Shown piece after piece: positions 10,829-24,364 of a stretch of DNA of 64,000 nt. The stretch comes from Diphasiastrum complanatum (lineage: Eukaryota; Streptophyta; Lycopodiopsida; Lycopodiales; Lycopodiaceae), in NCBI GenBank assembly GCA_029204225.1, contig CM055101.1, forward strand, positions 33,363,683 through 33,427,682, in the 5' to 3' direction. The notes below the pieces were generated by a model that was given only the letters and a program-made list of their open reading frames with translations, was not told where the DNA came from and searched no databases. How positions within the stretch are numbered: position 1 is the stretch's first letter; each line of letters begins with the position of its first letter. The position numbers and the translations under genes are program-made.

Positions 10829-12266
10829 TCTGGTGTAGTGACGGAATCTCAATCATTCCACTAGCATAATCACTATGGAGTATTTTGGAGAAGGGGGTAG
10901 GGTACTTGAGTATTGGCCAAAAATATTTAATTGTTTAAAACCTAAAAGAAGAAGTTCTATGGGTGGTTCATGGTCAATGTCTAGTGCTAGAAGTCATTCT
11001 TTGATAATTGAGAATGAAACCAAGTGGAATGAGTCATGTACAGTGCCAATGTTGAGCTTCTAAAAAGGATTCAAGGGAAAATCTTCAAGATTGCATGGGT
11101 AGCAGTTTCTCACTGGACATCAAAATAAGAAGTTTTTACAAACATAATTTGCCCATGTGGAAATCTGTTTATTGCAAGTTGTCTTCTTGTCATTGACCGA
11201 CATTAACTATAATTGGTAGTAGTGATTGACATGCTCATAAGAAATGTTTGGCAAGACATGTTGTCATTATGACAAGGAGCACGACCAACAAGAATCAACA
11301 AATTCATAGTTAATATTTAGGTGAAAAGTCAAGTTATTAGGACCTGTTAAGGCATTACTCAAGATGAATTATGGGCCAAGATACCCTAAGAAATCATGTC
11401 ATAAAAACCACAAAAAATAAAGAGGCATTTAGCATGACTGATCTCAAGGGATTTTGCTTGCCAAAATATTTTGAATTACATATAAACTTTGCTCGATGAG
11501 CCATTAAAGAAGGAATTTATTGTAGCTTTAGATATTTATAGGAGGACTAAAAGCAAACCTTCTTGAACCCAATTCTATAATCAAACTAGTTCTATTGACA
11601 TGCTTGACTTTGCTACTTAAATCTTATCACCCTTTAGCTCATCCTATACTTTGTGCTTCTTGTTGTAGAGAGCACCATTGGGAGTCAATGTATGCAAGCT
11701 TTTGATGATTGAATCTGTGTGAGAGGAGAATGATTAGTTAAAATCACATTATTATATTCTAGCATTTCTCTTCAGCTTGACTAATCGATTATTGCTTGTT
11801 AAACCATAGTTAGTTCTTATTATTTGTGTGGGAGTTTAATCTTACTCCTACTCATCCTAATTGCCCTCCTTCCTTTTCATGTAAATCACTCTCTCAACAG
11901 TCTGCATTTTTCCACTGATTGCCGCTACAGTCTGCATTTTTACTCAGGAATTTCCACAGGCGAAAAATCCGACACTGTCGCCTTTGTCACCTACGGGCCA
12001 TCCTGAGCAACTAAGTGTCAACTCAGTTTTTAGGCCATTTCAGGCACTTACAGAAATGCGACACTGCTTCGCATTTTATGCGAAAAATGCAAAAAAGACG
12101 ACACTCTGTAGAAATACACAGGATTTCAAGTACAGATTGTCTACATTTTCATGCTCCAATAATAACTGTTCTAATTAGTCAGTTAAGCGATCTTGTAGAT
12201 GTAAAGACAGAATAATGCAAGATCTTCCAGTTGCTATATATGTAAATGAGCGAGTGAAGACAGAGA
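10829..12266. other. Spacer with decayed repeat sequence
   Basis: No gene recognised. From about 11880 short words such as AGTCTGCATTTTT and CGACACTG repeat at irregular spacing and continue into the Copia LTR that follows, so part of this may belong to LTR or older LTR sequence. Confidence 0.4.
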
Positions 12267-13388
12267 TGTTGGATTTAGTCCCTCTAGCTCTCCTAAATCC
12301 CATTTTTAATCTGCCTCCATTCATGTTGCATATTTACTAACGTTGTCACGCAGTCTGCATAGTTACATGCAAATTCGCACAGACAAAGAAAAGGCGAAAG
12401 AATCGCGACACTTTGTTTCTACACAGTTTAAGGTGACAGGTGAAAGGAGGACACTATCTTACTGAATGCCAAAAGTGCCCTAAAAGCTAAGGCACCCTGT
12501 AAATCTTATCCTAAGGCCATTCATAAGAGTGACTCACTTTTTGCATCATCACCAATGTTCACTTCAGCACTGGCTGACGTCGCACCCTTTTCACGCTCAC
12601 CCCATGCAGTTGCGCTAAGGGATTGGACAACGATTGCAGCCACCCACGATCTCCTACAGACAGCACATCCACTCTGTACTTTCACATCTGCACACCTGTA
12701 ATATTATGTAACATATATATACTGGATACCATTCGTGTAATAGATGATGAAGAGAGCAGAAGAAGACGACATAAACGAAGTAGATGCCCTGAGCATTGAT
12801 TCTTCATTTTTTTTGTTAGAATTAAGGTTTGATTTTTTTTTTACAAATTGAAATAAGCTTTGTGGGGCACGCGGTTTCGTCCGCTATTGTATTGTGCTCT
12901 ACCACATTATTGACATGTATACATGATATACTTAATCTCATACAGTTCATTGTTTTGCGTTCAGATCTATGTTAATATTGCTATGCTTATCTTTCATTTT
13001 GTCTGATCTTTCTAGTTGTTCTTACTGGTAATAGACGATTAACATTTAGTCTTGTCTTTTGCAAATCATTCGCGACTAATTATCAGTCAAGCACAGTCTA
13101 GCTCTTCGCAAATCATTCACGACATATAATTTGTCTTGCTATTCGCGACAAATTATTCTTCTGGCACTTCATCTATTAATGTTTGGCTACGTAATCTAGA
13201 ATGACCGTGATTTCTATCACTAAAGTTCTATCATTATGATAGGCGTAGTCGTGCTTACGGAGAGAGTCGTATAGTTTATTTCGCTACGCACGAACATTTT
13301 CTGTTCGAGTTCGTTTCTCGTTCGCTTCTCGTTCGAGTTTGTTTCTCGTTCGTGTTCGTCATTTATTCTCCCCCTCTCTCTCCCAACA
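12267..13388 (+). repeat. Probable 5' LTR of the Copia element at 15627
   Basis: The candidate starts TGTTGGAT and ends CTCCCAACA, giving matched TGTTGG/CCAACA ends. Its last ~100 bp recur at 18946-19047 after the Copia coding region. A TATA-like stretch (near 12710) and repeated TTCGCAAATCATTCGCGAC-like words (near 13065 and 13105) occur inside. The right end is well supported; the left end is inferred from the TG start alone. Confidence 0.6.
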
Positions 13389-13389
13389 T

Positions 13390-15552
13390 CATTAGGGGAG
13401 GTCCAAGCGCTATAAGGGCCCTTTGCAAAGATACTTTTTTTGACTTTTCAACTATTCGACGTCCACATGTCCCAATAACATTTTTACATGTGTGCAGGAC
13501 GGTAACAGTGTTTGCTGGACAAATTTTTTTTACAATTTCATGAGCATATTTCTAGCCAGTTCAAAACTCCCGCCAGGCAGAGTCTATATATGTGATTGGA
13601 TAATATATTGTTGCCCGTCGGGAAAAGACTGCCCGAGTTTAACTAACTAAAGTTAAACTAACTTGCATGGATGGTTCAACTAACTGAAGTTATCAATCAT
13701 TTTGTACATTATCAATCGTTTTGTATCTTGTACTGTTACGCAATGCCCGCTTGCAATCGAAGACCACGTAGTACGATCAATTCGGTCACTGTCTGTAATG
13801 AAAGGGATTTTGAAGGGTTATGGATATCATAAATGTAGCACAGGTTCAAAAACCAATAGACTATATTGGTATTTACCATTTGCAATTTTTGTAGATTTTT
13901 TGCTAGATGTAATGTTCATAAAACAGCTACAATGTTCATTGCTAAGGATTTAACTGATGAAATGATATCAAAACTCCTTGATGATCATTGGGATGTGAAA
14001 ACTGATGGCAACATTCAATGTAAGGCTAACAAATCGTCCATGATATTTTGATATCATATAGAAAAATAAATGCTTTTTTTTTATGTTTCATTATAGAAGA
14101 TGGATTAGAGATAATAATGAATGGAAAGCATTAGATCAAGACTTTACAGTGAACCATCAAGAGCAAATGCAAATACAGGTGAAGCAAAATGAGGTTGTTA
14201 TTGCGACAATTGAAGTGGAGGAGGACTGGAGTCTAAAATATATACGATCGGAACAAATAACTCTTGCATCCAAGACAAGTTGAATGCTCTGTATAATCAC
14301 AGCAGCAATATCATTCTTAATCCTGTCATAACGAGAATTCTTTAACATTTCTTTTGTAGTTTTTGATGACAATATGGAACCCAAAGATTTTCCAATACTC
14401 GTAGAATCTTTATAATGTTCTCTCGCCACCAAAGTTGATCTGCAAGACATAATAAATAATTAAATTAGCAAGCATTAGAAAAACAAGCACATAAAAACTT
14501 AGCAAGCATGTCATTTGCTCTTTTAATTAATACTTACTTGAATGCTTGAATCCTTTTTTTCTTGTTTCCACTTCTTGAAGACAGATCATCTATGTCTTTT
14601 TTTGGAAGTCGTTTGCGTTTTCTTATATTTAATTTTCTTCTGAGAACTTCGCCTTCAGCAATAGCACTCAAGATTTCTCTTTTAAAATTCTCAACGTCTC
14701 TCAACATAACTTGATATTGGATATTTGAAAATCAGTAATAAAAGTTTTCAATTCTGATATATTGGAGCTCAATGTCGTATTCTCGTATATTTGTTTCTGC
14801 AAATTTTTTTGAAGTATTGTCTTCTCATTGTTTGTTTGATTCAACAAATACTCCAATACTTGTGTTCGCTTCATTGCTTCATACATCCTGTATTGGCTCA
14901 ACTTTTGACAGTATCCCAACAATCCACTATGTCCATTACACACAAAATTCAATAACTGGCCAGTAGTTTGAAAGTCTAAAAAAATCATGTACTTGGATCT
15001 TTGGGATAAATTGATCCAACTGTCCACAAATCAATATTTCTACAAATTTTTTCTCTAAGTTCTTTCTTACAAGTCTCATTAATCTGACCAGCCTTGGTGT
15101 TTCTCTTATAAATTGGAGCACAATCGAGTGGGAGCACAATATGAAGATCAAACTTTTCCATTATTTCAAAATCAAACAAACTTAATCATGTAACGAGAAA
15201 AACGATTCACACGAAACCAAAACAAGCTTGTAAATCAATAAACATGCATGTTATATAATCTACCTTTCAAATATTTTCAAAGATTTTTGGAGGGAACACC
15301 AAAAAATTATCCTCTCCTTCTCCTCCCGCTATTGATAGCTTAGGTGGCGTGTGCTTAGTCGACTATGTGCTTAGGTGGCATGTTTATTTCATTTGAGTTG
15401 TCATGAGTTAACCGCACCAGTTAGACGATGGACAGCACCGGAAACTAGAAAAACGGCAACAAATCTTGTCGTTTTTACTTTCTCTCTCTAGTCATTCTCT
15501 CACTAAGTTCGAGTTTCTTATAGGGCCCTTTTTGAGTTGAGGTTTCCCCTAA
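13390..15552. mobile_element. Terminal-inverted-repeat element inserted at LTR/primer-site junction
   Basis: The ends are inverted copies: CATTAGGGGA at the left and TCCCCTAATG at the right, with further matches including a shared AGGGCCCT block within ~35 bp. Outside it, the left flank ends CCCAACAT and the right flank starts GGTATCA, so without the insert the Copia LTR end would run straight into a TGGTATCA primer site. No target duplication is visible between these flanks. No transposase was recognised; it is probably a non-autonomous DNA transposon that carries other coding sequence. Confidence 0.65.
14157..15179 (-). pseudogene. Unrecognised gene with a probable intron inside the TIR element
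   Basis: The minus strand has coding-like sequence in pieces. From 15179 down it reads a cysteine-containing segment, then a glutamine/asparagine-rich helical segment (about 14700-14900), with frame changes near 14990 and 14705. Then, in a new frame, comes a lysine/arginine-rich stretch (RKRKRLPKK, then NKKKR) resembling nuclear targeting signals, ending at 14538. A GTAAGT donor (14532-14537) and a TTGCAG acceptor at 14440 define a 98-bp intron with matching phase, after which an open frame runs from 14439 to a stop at 14157. No family was recognised. The frameshifts suggest a pseudogene or captured gene fragment. Confidence 0.5.
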
Positions 15553-15626
15553 TGGGTATCAAAATTATTTTCATAGCTACTTAAGTCACTGATAGTTTCT
15601 CCTATCACTTAGACTAACTCTTCCAC

Positions 15627-16430
15627 ATGGATTCTCAAGGGAAGGCTAGTCCTATCATGGACAAGCTTGATGGAGCCAGTTACCATCTGTGGAAATTTAA
15701 GATGAAAACTGTACTAATGGCAAAAGAATTGTACGACGTTGTTACAGGTGCAGAAGGAAAACCCGAAGCGGACGACGCGACAATCGCCAGATGGAAGTTG
15801 AAGGATGGAAAAGCTTTCACGCTGATCATCTGAACATCACGAATACCCAGATCAGCCATGTATCCAAGGCTCAGATATCGAAATAAGTCTGGGACATCTT
15901 GAGTACACTATACGAAGTGCGAGATAAAGCTTCCAAGCTACATCTCAGGAAGAAATGCTACTCCCTCAAGATGATGAATGGTGATTCTCTGCAGAATCAC
16001 ATTTATCAATTCAAGAACCTGCTAAGACAAATGGCCGCTGTCAGATCTGTCATAGACGATCAAGGCGCAGTGATGCAGTTGCTTACAAGCTTGCCAAGTT
16101 CTTATGACAGCTGGGTGATGATCATCATGACTCATCCAGAATTGACTCTTTCGAGAGTCATCACTATGTTGTTGCAGGAAGACACGCGAAGGAACAAAAC
16201 CTCGAGTTTCTCAGCCAATTCTCACGCCTTGTACACCAACAAGGGCACAACAAAGCAGAAGAAGAAGAAAGGCCCGAAGCAGTCGAAGCCAGACCTGAAA
16301 CCAGCTCAACACAAGGAACAATCGAATCCACAGACAAAGAAGAAGTTGCTCTACAGATACTGCAAATGAAACAACCACGAAATACAAGATTGTCGCATAC
16401 TTCAAGCCAAGAACAACAGCAAAGGACAGT
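15627..16430 (+). pseudogene. Copia gag
   Basis: Starts at an ATG (15627) and encodes the gag N-terminus with a [15 protein letters not shown] stretch. A stop and frame change occur near 15833-15899, and the frame then continues (15899-16369) through the central gag domain with LRKKCYS and LPSSYDSW blocks. A degenerate zinc knuckle lies near 16345-16400, where the first cysteine is replaced and a stop interrupts the motif, so RNA-binding function would be lost. The adjacent K/Q-rich linker is typical. Confidence 0.85.
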
Positions 16431-16438
16431 CGAATCAA

Positions 16439-16984
16439 GTGGCGAATGCAGCTGCAGAAGCTCCACAACCTATTCAAGGAGCGGATCATGATGTTTTCAT
16501 GACCAACCATCAAGGAGCATCTGGCGACAGTTCTTGGTTCCTGGATTTCGGAGCCACTCAGCACATGACTAGCCTAATTGGCTGTTTCGAGTCCTATACA
16601 CCTTACAAGACTCAGAAATTCGTTCACCTTGGTGACAATAGCAGAAAAGCTATTAAAGGTGAAGGCACTGTAAGATTATGCTTTGCAAATGATCAATCTA
16701 AGCTACTCTCAAAAGTCTTGTATGTACCAAAGTTATCTACGAATCTTCTCTTTGTAAGGAGAATCACAGATCTAGGACACAGAGAAGAATTCGAATGTGA
16801 TCAGTGTAAAGTAGTTGATAGGATAGGCAAGATCCTAGCACTTAGAAAGAGACATGGATACTTGTATAAGTTGAGTCATTGCTTTTTTGCCTCTAGTCAG
16901 GCTCTCAGTACGTCAATTCATTCAAATAAAGGTTTATTTTGGCATTATAGACTTGGTCATTTAAATCATGCTGTTGTACAATGA
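16439..16984 (+). pseudogene. Copia protease and pre-integrase domain
   Basis: An open frame of 181 codons. A WFLDFGATQHM stretch at residues ~33-43 stands where the aspartic protease active site DSGA(T/S) is expected; the serine after the aspartate is changed to phenylalanine, so activity is doubtful. Near the end, a FWHYRLGHLNH stretch is the GAG-pre-integrase zinc-binding start. A stop at 16982 breaks the polyprotein. Confidence 0.85.
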
Positions 16985-17102
16985 ATGTCTAGACAATCTA
17001 TTGTTCTTGATCTCGACTATCCTCGTGAAAAAGTCGAGACTGTCTAGTTGTAAACAGACTAGGAAACCATTTAAGTCAAGCCATTAGCATGTTGCTAGAG
17101 GA

Positions 17103-17747
17103 TTGCTAGATGTTGTATATTCAAATATTTGTGGCCCGATGAAAAATCCTTCGTTGAAGGATGCCAAGTATTCTATAACCTTTATTGACAAATACGCCAG
17201 AAGAACGATGGTGTATTTCATAAAGAGGAAATCAGAAGCCTTCAATTGCTTCAGAATCTTCAAGGAGCATGCAGAAAAGGAGACTGGAAGGACGATCAAG
17301 GCCCTAAGGTCAGACAATGGTGGAGAATATATCTTTGTCGAGTTTAAGGAGTACTGCCAAAGCCAAGGCATTGAGCAGCAATTCATCACTCCTTACAGTC
17401 CTTAGTATAATGGCTTAGCTGAGAGGAGGAACCGTACTCTGGTCGAATCTGCTAAGTGTATGCTATCGCATGCATTGTTGCCCAATAGATTCTGGGCTGA
17501 AGCTGTCTCCACTACAGCTTACCTCCAGAACAGATGTTCGACCAAGGCCCTCTCAGACAAGACACCCCACGAGGTGTGGACAGGCTCTAAGCCTTCTTTC
17601 AAGAACCTAAGAGTGTTCGGGTGCATTGCCTACGTGCAGATCCCAAAAGACACAAGGAAGAAATTGGACTTCCAAGGTCTCAAGACCATCCTGATCGGAT
17701 ATACTTCATCTGATAACACCTACAAGCTGTCAACAAATCTTGTATAG
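17103..17747 (+). pseudogene. Copia integrase core (broken)
   Basis: Two adjoining pieces in one frame (17103-17405 and 17460-17747) separated by a stop. The first has FIDKYAR and RSDNGGEY, carrying two of the catalytic acidic residues; the second covers the AERRNRTL region (third acidic residue, just past the stop at 17403) and the C-terminal FGCIAYV block. Integrase joins the cDNA to host DNA. Inactive here because of the internal stop codons. Confidence 0.87.
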
Positions 17748-17937
17748 CCGGGATACAATCTTTATCGAGGATCAATTTGTCGACCTCAAAGGCAAGGACA
17801 TTGCTCAAGAAGAACCTACATCTCCTGCCATTGACATGACAGTCCGAGCTTCTGGCTCAGGCGTGTCTATTGTCAACCCACTTTGAGACAACGAATCAGA
17901 TGAAGATGTTGCTGCTACCCAGCAACAAGTCCCAGGA

Positions 17938-18768
17938 GTGGTTCATTTGTCGAATCATCCCAGAAGATCAAGCCGAGTGTGCACACAGCCCACAAGGTAT
18001 ACTCCAGAGTCTGTCTGTCTCTTAATGCAGAAACCGACGATAGTCGAAGAGGCACTCAGCCAACCAAACTCTGATATCTGGAGAGAAGCCATGGACAGAG
18101 AGTATTCCTCTCTGATAAAAAATCAGACATGGTCATTAGTCGAAGCTCCTATTGGCTACAATATTATTGATTGCAAATGGATCTTTAAGTTCAAATATAA
18201 TGCCAATAGAGCAATTGATCGAAGAAAGGCTAGACTAGTAGCACGAGGATTCACCCAGATTCCGAATGTTGACTACAGTGAGACTTTTAGTCCAATCATC
18301 AAACAATCGTCGATCCGAATGCTCTTGTCTTATGTTGTAGCTGCCGACCTTGAAGTACATCAACTTGATGTACAAACAACCTATCTGAATGGAGTCATAC
18401 AAGAAGATATCTACATGATCCAGCCTGAAGGATACATTCTGGAAGGCATGAAGAATTGTGTCTATAAACTCCACAAAGCACTGTACGGCTTGAAACAGTC
18501 TGTTAGAGCTTGGTTTCAAAGGATCAATACATTCCTCATTGAACAAGGATTCAAAGCAAGCACTGCTGATTGCAATGTTTATTCAAGGTCAGTGCAACAA
18601 TCCTTCATTATCATCACCTTGTATGTTGATGATATGTTGCTCTTCAGCAACAATACCAAAATGGTCAAGGATGCAAAACAAATGTTGTTCTCAGAATTCG
18701 ACATGACTGATCTGGGCAAAGCTCACTTCTGTCTTGGAATTCAAATCCACAAAGACAAAGCAAATTGA
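17938..18768 (+). pseudogene. Copia reverse transcriptase
   Basis: A 276-codon open stretch covering most of the Copia RT: WREAMDREY, then KARLVARGF, QLDVQTTYLNG, LYGLKQS and the catalytic LYVDDMLLF. A TGA at 18766 ends it, and similarity then continues weakly to about 18930. The RNase H domain is missing. RT copies element RNA to cDNA in particles; this copy cannot be complete. Confidence 0.9.
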
Positions 18769-18945
18769 CTGATTTACATCACTCAACAAAGGTATCTTCA
18801 CAATGTTCTTAACAGATACAATTTGATGAATTGTAAATTAGCTCACTCACCAATGGATCCAGACCTGCATTTGTCGAAGGACCAATGTCCCCAGACCAAG
18901 CATGAAGAGGTGCAGATGAGAGAATATCCGTATTGATCAATACTG

Positions 18946-19047
18946 CGCATGAACATTTTTTGTTCGAGTTCGTTTCTCATTCGCTTCTTGTTCGAGTTCG
19001 TTTCTCGTTCGTGTTCGTCATTTATTCTCCCCCTCTCTCTCCCAACA
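18946..19047 (+). repeat. 3' LTR remnant of the Copia element
   Basis: About 102 bp matching 13288-13388, ending in the same CTCCCAACA. It is joined directly to truncated RT sequence, so RNase H and most of the 3' LTR have been deleted. Confidence 0.85.
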
Positions 19048-21509
<2,462 letters not shown>

Positions 21510-22343
21510 TGTGCAAAAGGTACAAAAAGGACCAAGAGTGGATCCTAATCTGATCCTCAAGAGGGATTGGATGTTAGATTTACTTGAATTATCAATCTAC
21601 ATAAGATTAAGATCAATCTAGATCAATTCTAGACATAAAATCCAAACAAGAACAATCATTTATTGAAGGTAAATGTACTTGCTGGTTTCACACGTGTGAA
21701 ACCCTGTCAGGGTACGGACTCCAACCTGAAAATCAATTACACATTGATAGAACCTCAAAACAATCAAAACAAATGTAGACAAATGGAGAGAATCACTCAA
21801 AATTGCTTCCAAAACCAAGATTGGTGTCTCACATTGATTATGGCCAAATGTGGCTCTATATATACAATAAGTGGGAGCTCGTGGTACTGATCATCCCTAT
21901 GATCCCACATGTGTGAAGGTGCTTTGTCATATGATGATTCATCATGCAAAACTGACACTTGGACAAAACCTTCTATTTTGAGCACTTTTGGTCCATTTTC
22001 CTTCTATATGGAGATCTACTTGGAAATCTTCTAGAAGTCAAAATTCGCCTACTTCAGCTTATTACACACATGTGAGTTGTCCTCTACACATGAGATATGA
22101 CACCTAACCAAAGGATGTGGCTCATGCAATCAATAGATTGATGCCATATGTCATATGTCTAGAAAACTAGTTTTTAGCCTTTTTAGCCACTAGAACTTGA
22201 ATTAAATCATGTGTACAACCTATATGATTATGGTACATGACAAGTACACTATTTTCACATGTGGAAACAGTCTCCACACATGTGTAATCATCCTATATAC
22301 AAGATTTTTGGCCTCTACCAAGCTTATTTTTGCATTTTTCACA
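21510..22343 (-). repeat. LTR (3' LTR in element orientation)
   Basis: The 834-bp copy carries several CACATGTG/CACGTGTG palindromes (for example near 21689, 21908, 22066 and 22276). It is weakly similar in places to the LTR at 6404/9019. Confidence 0.94.
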
Positions 22344-22349
22344 CTCCTC
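22344..22349 (-). promoter_or_regulatory. Polypurine tract
   Basis: GAGGAG on the minus strand directly before the 3' LTR. The ~33 bp leading into it strongly resemble the same position of the Copia element at 26743-26775. Confidence 0.75.
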
Positions 22350-22481
22350 AAAAATCTAGCTTGGTAAATCTAGCTTGATGGAAAACATGATGATCTTGAA
22401 CTTGACTCCATGGGCTGAATTGGTCTTTGCTGGTTCAAAAAGGTGTGAAGATCAGCCAATGAGCTTGATGTTGATCTGAAA

Positions 22482-23546
22482 TCACCATATCCATGATAGT
22501 GCTTCTTTGATGTTGACATCTTTGATGAGCTTGAGAGCTTTGCACCATCCTAGCATCTTCGAAAATGATTCCTTCCAAATTTCATGTAGATGCTTGACTT
22601 TGAGGCTTGCTCCTTCTTCATGTGCATGTTCCTCCATGAGAAAATAAAGATTTCTTCTTGACTTATTATTAGGATCACAAAGATCTAACATCATGTTACC
22701 ATGATCTAGAGAATTAGACTTATCCAAATTGGCAAGACTATGCATGGTATAATAACAAAGTGTTTGCATCATATCTTCATGCTTGTTTACCATGCTAATC
22801 TCAGATCTAATGAGGCTAAATACTTCATTATGGAGATAAGTGTCTTCAGAAGATGATTCACTTACTCTCATAAAGAGTTTACAATTTGCCTCAATACAAA
22901 TTTTCAAACTATGAGTGAACAAATCACTTTTGCTCTTACATGACTCAAGAGCATACATTCGATGAAATAACCATTTGCTTTCTAATTGATTTAAAGTCAA
23001 TTTCAACCTTTTAAGAACATCATCTATGTTCTCAAGAGAGACTTCATACTCAACTGGTATGGCTTTACTCCAATTTGGAGATGCAATGATCTCACTAAAG
23101 CAAATTGATTTATCAAATGACATAAGAGAAGTAAGTATGAGATGTATACCACATGAGATATGCTCCTCTTTCCCTTGAAATGTGAGCCACATGGACTCAA
23201 CCATATTTCTTGAGTTTCTTTTTGGAATCACAATTTGAGAAGGTCTCTCCTCCTCAATCCTTGGCACACTTGAACCTTGAGAAGGATTCTCCTCCTCAAT
23301 CCTTGGCACATTTGAACCTTGAGATGACTCCTTAAGATCCTCTTCATGGTGCTCCTTTTTGATGGAAATCCGAGACCTCCATATCTCATAATGATCACAA
23401 CAAGTATGACCATTCAATATGCACTTCCTATGATTATCAAGATTAGTGATTTTTCTCACTAAGATATTGTGCTTCAAAGAGCTAATGCCACTTAGAAAGA
23501 TTCGATCACCTAGGAGAATACAAATTCTCCACCAATAACAACACAA
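22482..23546 (-). CDS. 354-codon ORF of unknown function in a non-autonomous LTR element
   Basis: An uninterrupted minus-strand frame of up to 354 codons; the open stretch has a TTG at its upstream limit after two early Met-free codons, so the true start is uncertain and could be a later ATG. It has no DSGA, zinc-knuckle, integrase or YxDD motif. Visible features are an acidic, repeated segment (two copies of SQGSxVPRIEEE near residues 75-105), a hydrophilic, largely helical C-terminal two thirds, and scattered cysteines. No family was recognised. Its intactness, in an element with about 2% LTR divergence, hints at a retained role, but recency alone could explain this. Confidence 0.55.
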   Translation of the reverse strand: MCCYWWRICILLGDRIFLSGISSLKHNILVRKITNLDNHRKCILNGHTCCDHYEIWRSRISIKKEHHEEDLKESSQGSNVPRIEEENPSQGSSVPRIEEERPSQIVIPKRNSRNMVESMWLTFQGKEEHISCGIHLILTSLMSFDKSICFSEIIASPNWSKAIPVEYEVSLENIDDVLKRLKLTLNQLESKWLFHRMYALESCKSKSDLFTHSLKICIEANCKLFMRVSESSSEDTYLHNEVFSLIRSEISMVNKHEDMMQTLCYYTMHSLANLDKSNSLDHGNMMLDLCDPNNKSRRNLYFLMEEHAHEEGASLKVKHLHEIWKESFSKMLGWCKALKLIKDVNIKEALSWIW

Positions 23547-24351
23547 AATGAGTTTCTAGATCTTCCCTTCTACAATGGAAGGAACTCTTAGAAAATTGGA
23601 TCTCTCTCTACACATTTTCCATAGACACCTTAATGACTCTTTTCAAACCTCACAAACACTCAAACAAATTGAGTAGGATTGAATAATGTGACTTGGATCT
23701 CAATCTCTTTTCTAGAACTTTCAATTGAAGCCAATCTATGTCAAATTCTACAAAAGATTTGCATAGATGCTATATATGCACTAGAAACTCTCAAAGGTTT
23801 CACTTGGAGGACAGATCCAAGGATGTTTTCCAGCAAATTGATGCTTCTAAACTTGACCCTATCACTCTTGAACAAATCTAGAGTGATGGTACAATGGATT
23901 TCAACCTCTCACCTTGCATATCACTCCTTAATCTATGATTTTTAGCAAAATCTCTCTCAACTTCAACATACACTCAAAAAATCAGAGATGATCAATTAAT
24001 GCACCTATTTCAAGCTTCAAATTTAATTTCTTGGCTGATCTAATCCAAGAACTAATCAAGGGATTAGATTCTCCATAGAAAATGCTTGATTTTGCACTAA
24101 AAATCACTCAAATTGGGTATGTGAGTCAAATTCTACAAATTTTTGAAATTTCTCAGTCAAAATCGGAGCTGTACGACCTCACACGTGTGAAAAGGGTTCC
24201 TACAGCCCACAACAAGATTTGGACCAAAATTTTTGAGGATAGCTATCAAATCCAACTCGCTACACAAGATTTGGACCAGTTTCCAAAAAACTGCTAATTT
24301 TGGCTTTGATTTGGATTAACCCTATCAATTTCAACAAAACCTCTTGTACTA
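23547..24351. other. Leader of the non-autonomous element
   Basis: The untranslated region between the primer site and the ORF on the minus strand. It contains one CACACGTGTG palindrome near 24181. No coding motif was found. Confidence 0.5.
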
Positions 24352-24364
24352 GGCTCTGATACCA
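24352..24364 (-). promoter_or_regulatory. Primer-binding site, initiator-Met tRNA
   Basis: The minus strand reads TGGTATCAGAGCC directly next to the right LTR. Confidence 0.94.

Larger units (their letters stand above)
15627..18930 (+). mobile_element. Copia retrotransposon coding region (degraded)
   Basis: The plus strand carries gag, protease, integrase and RT in Copia order, interrupted by stops and frameshifts. It is truncated before RNase H, where a short LTR remnant follows directly (18946). The family is the same as the minus-strand fragments at 10372-10828 and 37847-44041. Confidence 0.92.

Noticed and set aside
11824-12215. Three overlapping plus-strand ORFs of 60-66 codons
   Set aside because: They overlap in different frames, have no family resemblance and lie in repeat-rich sequence beside the Copia LTR.
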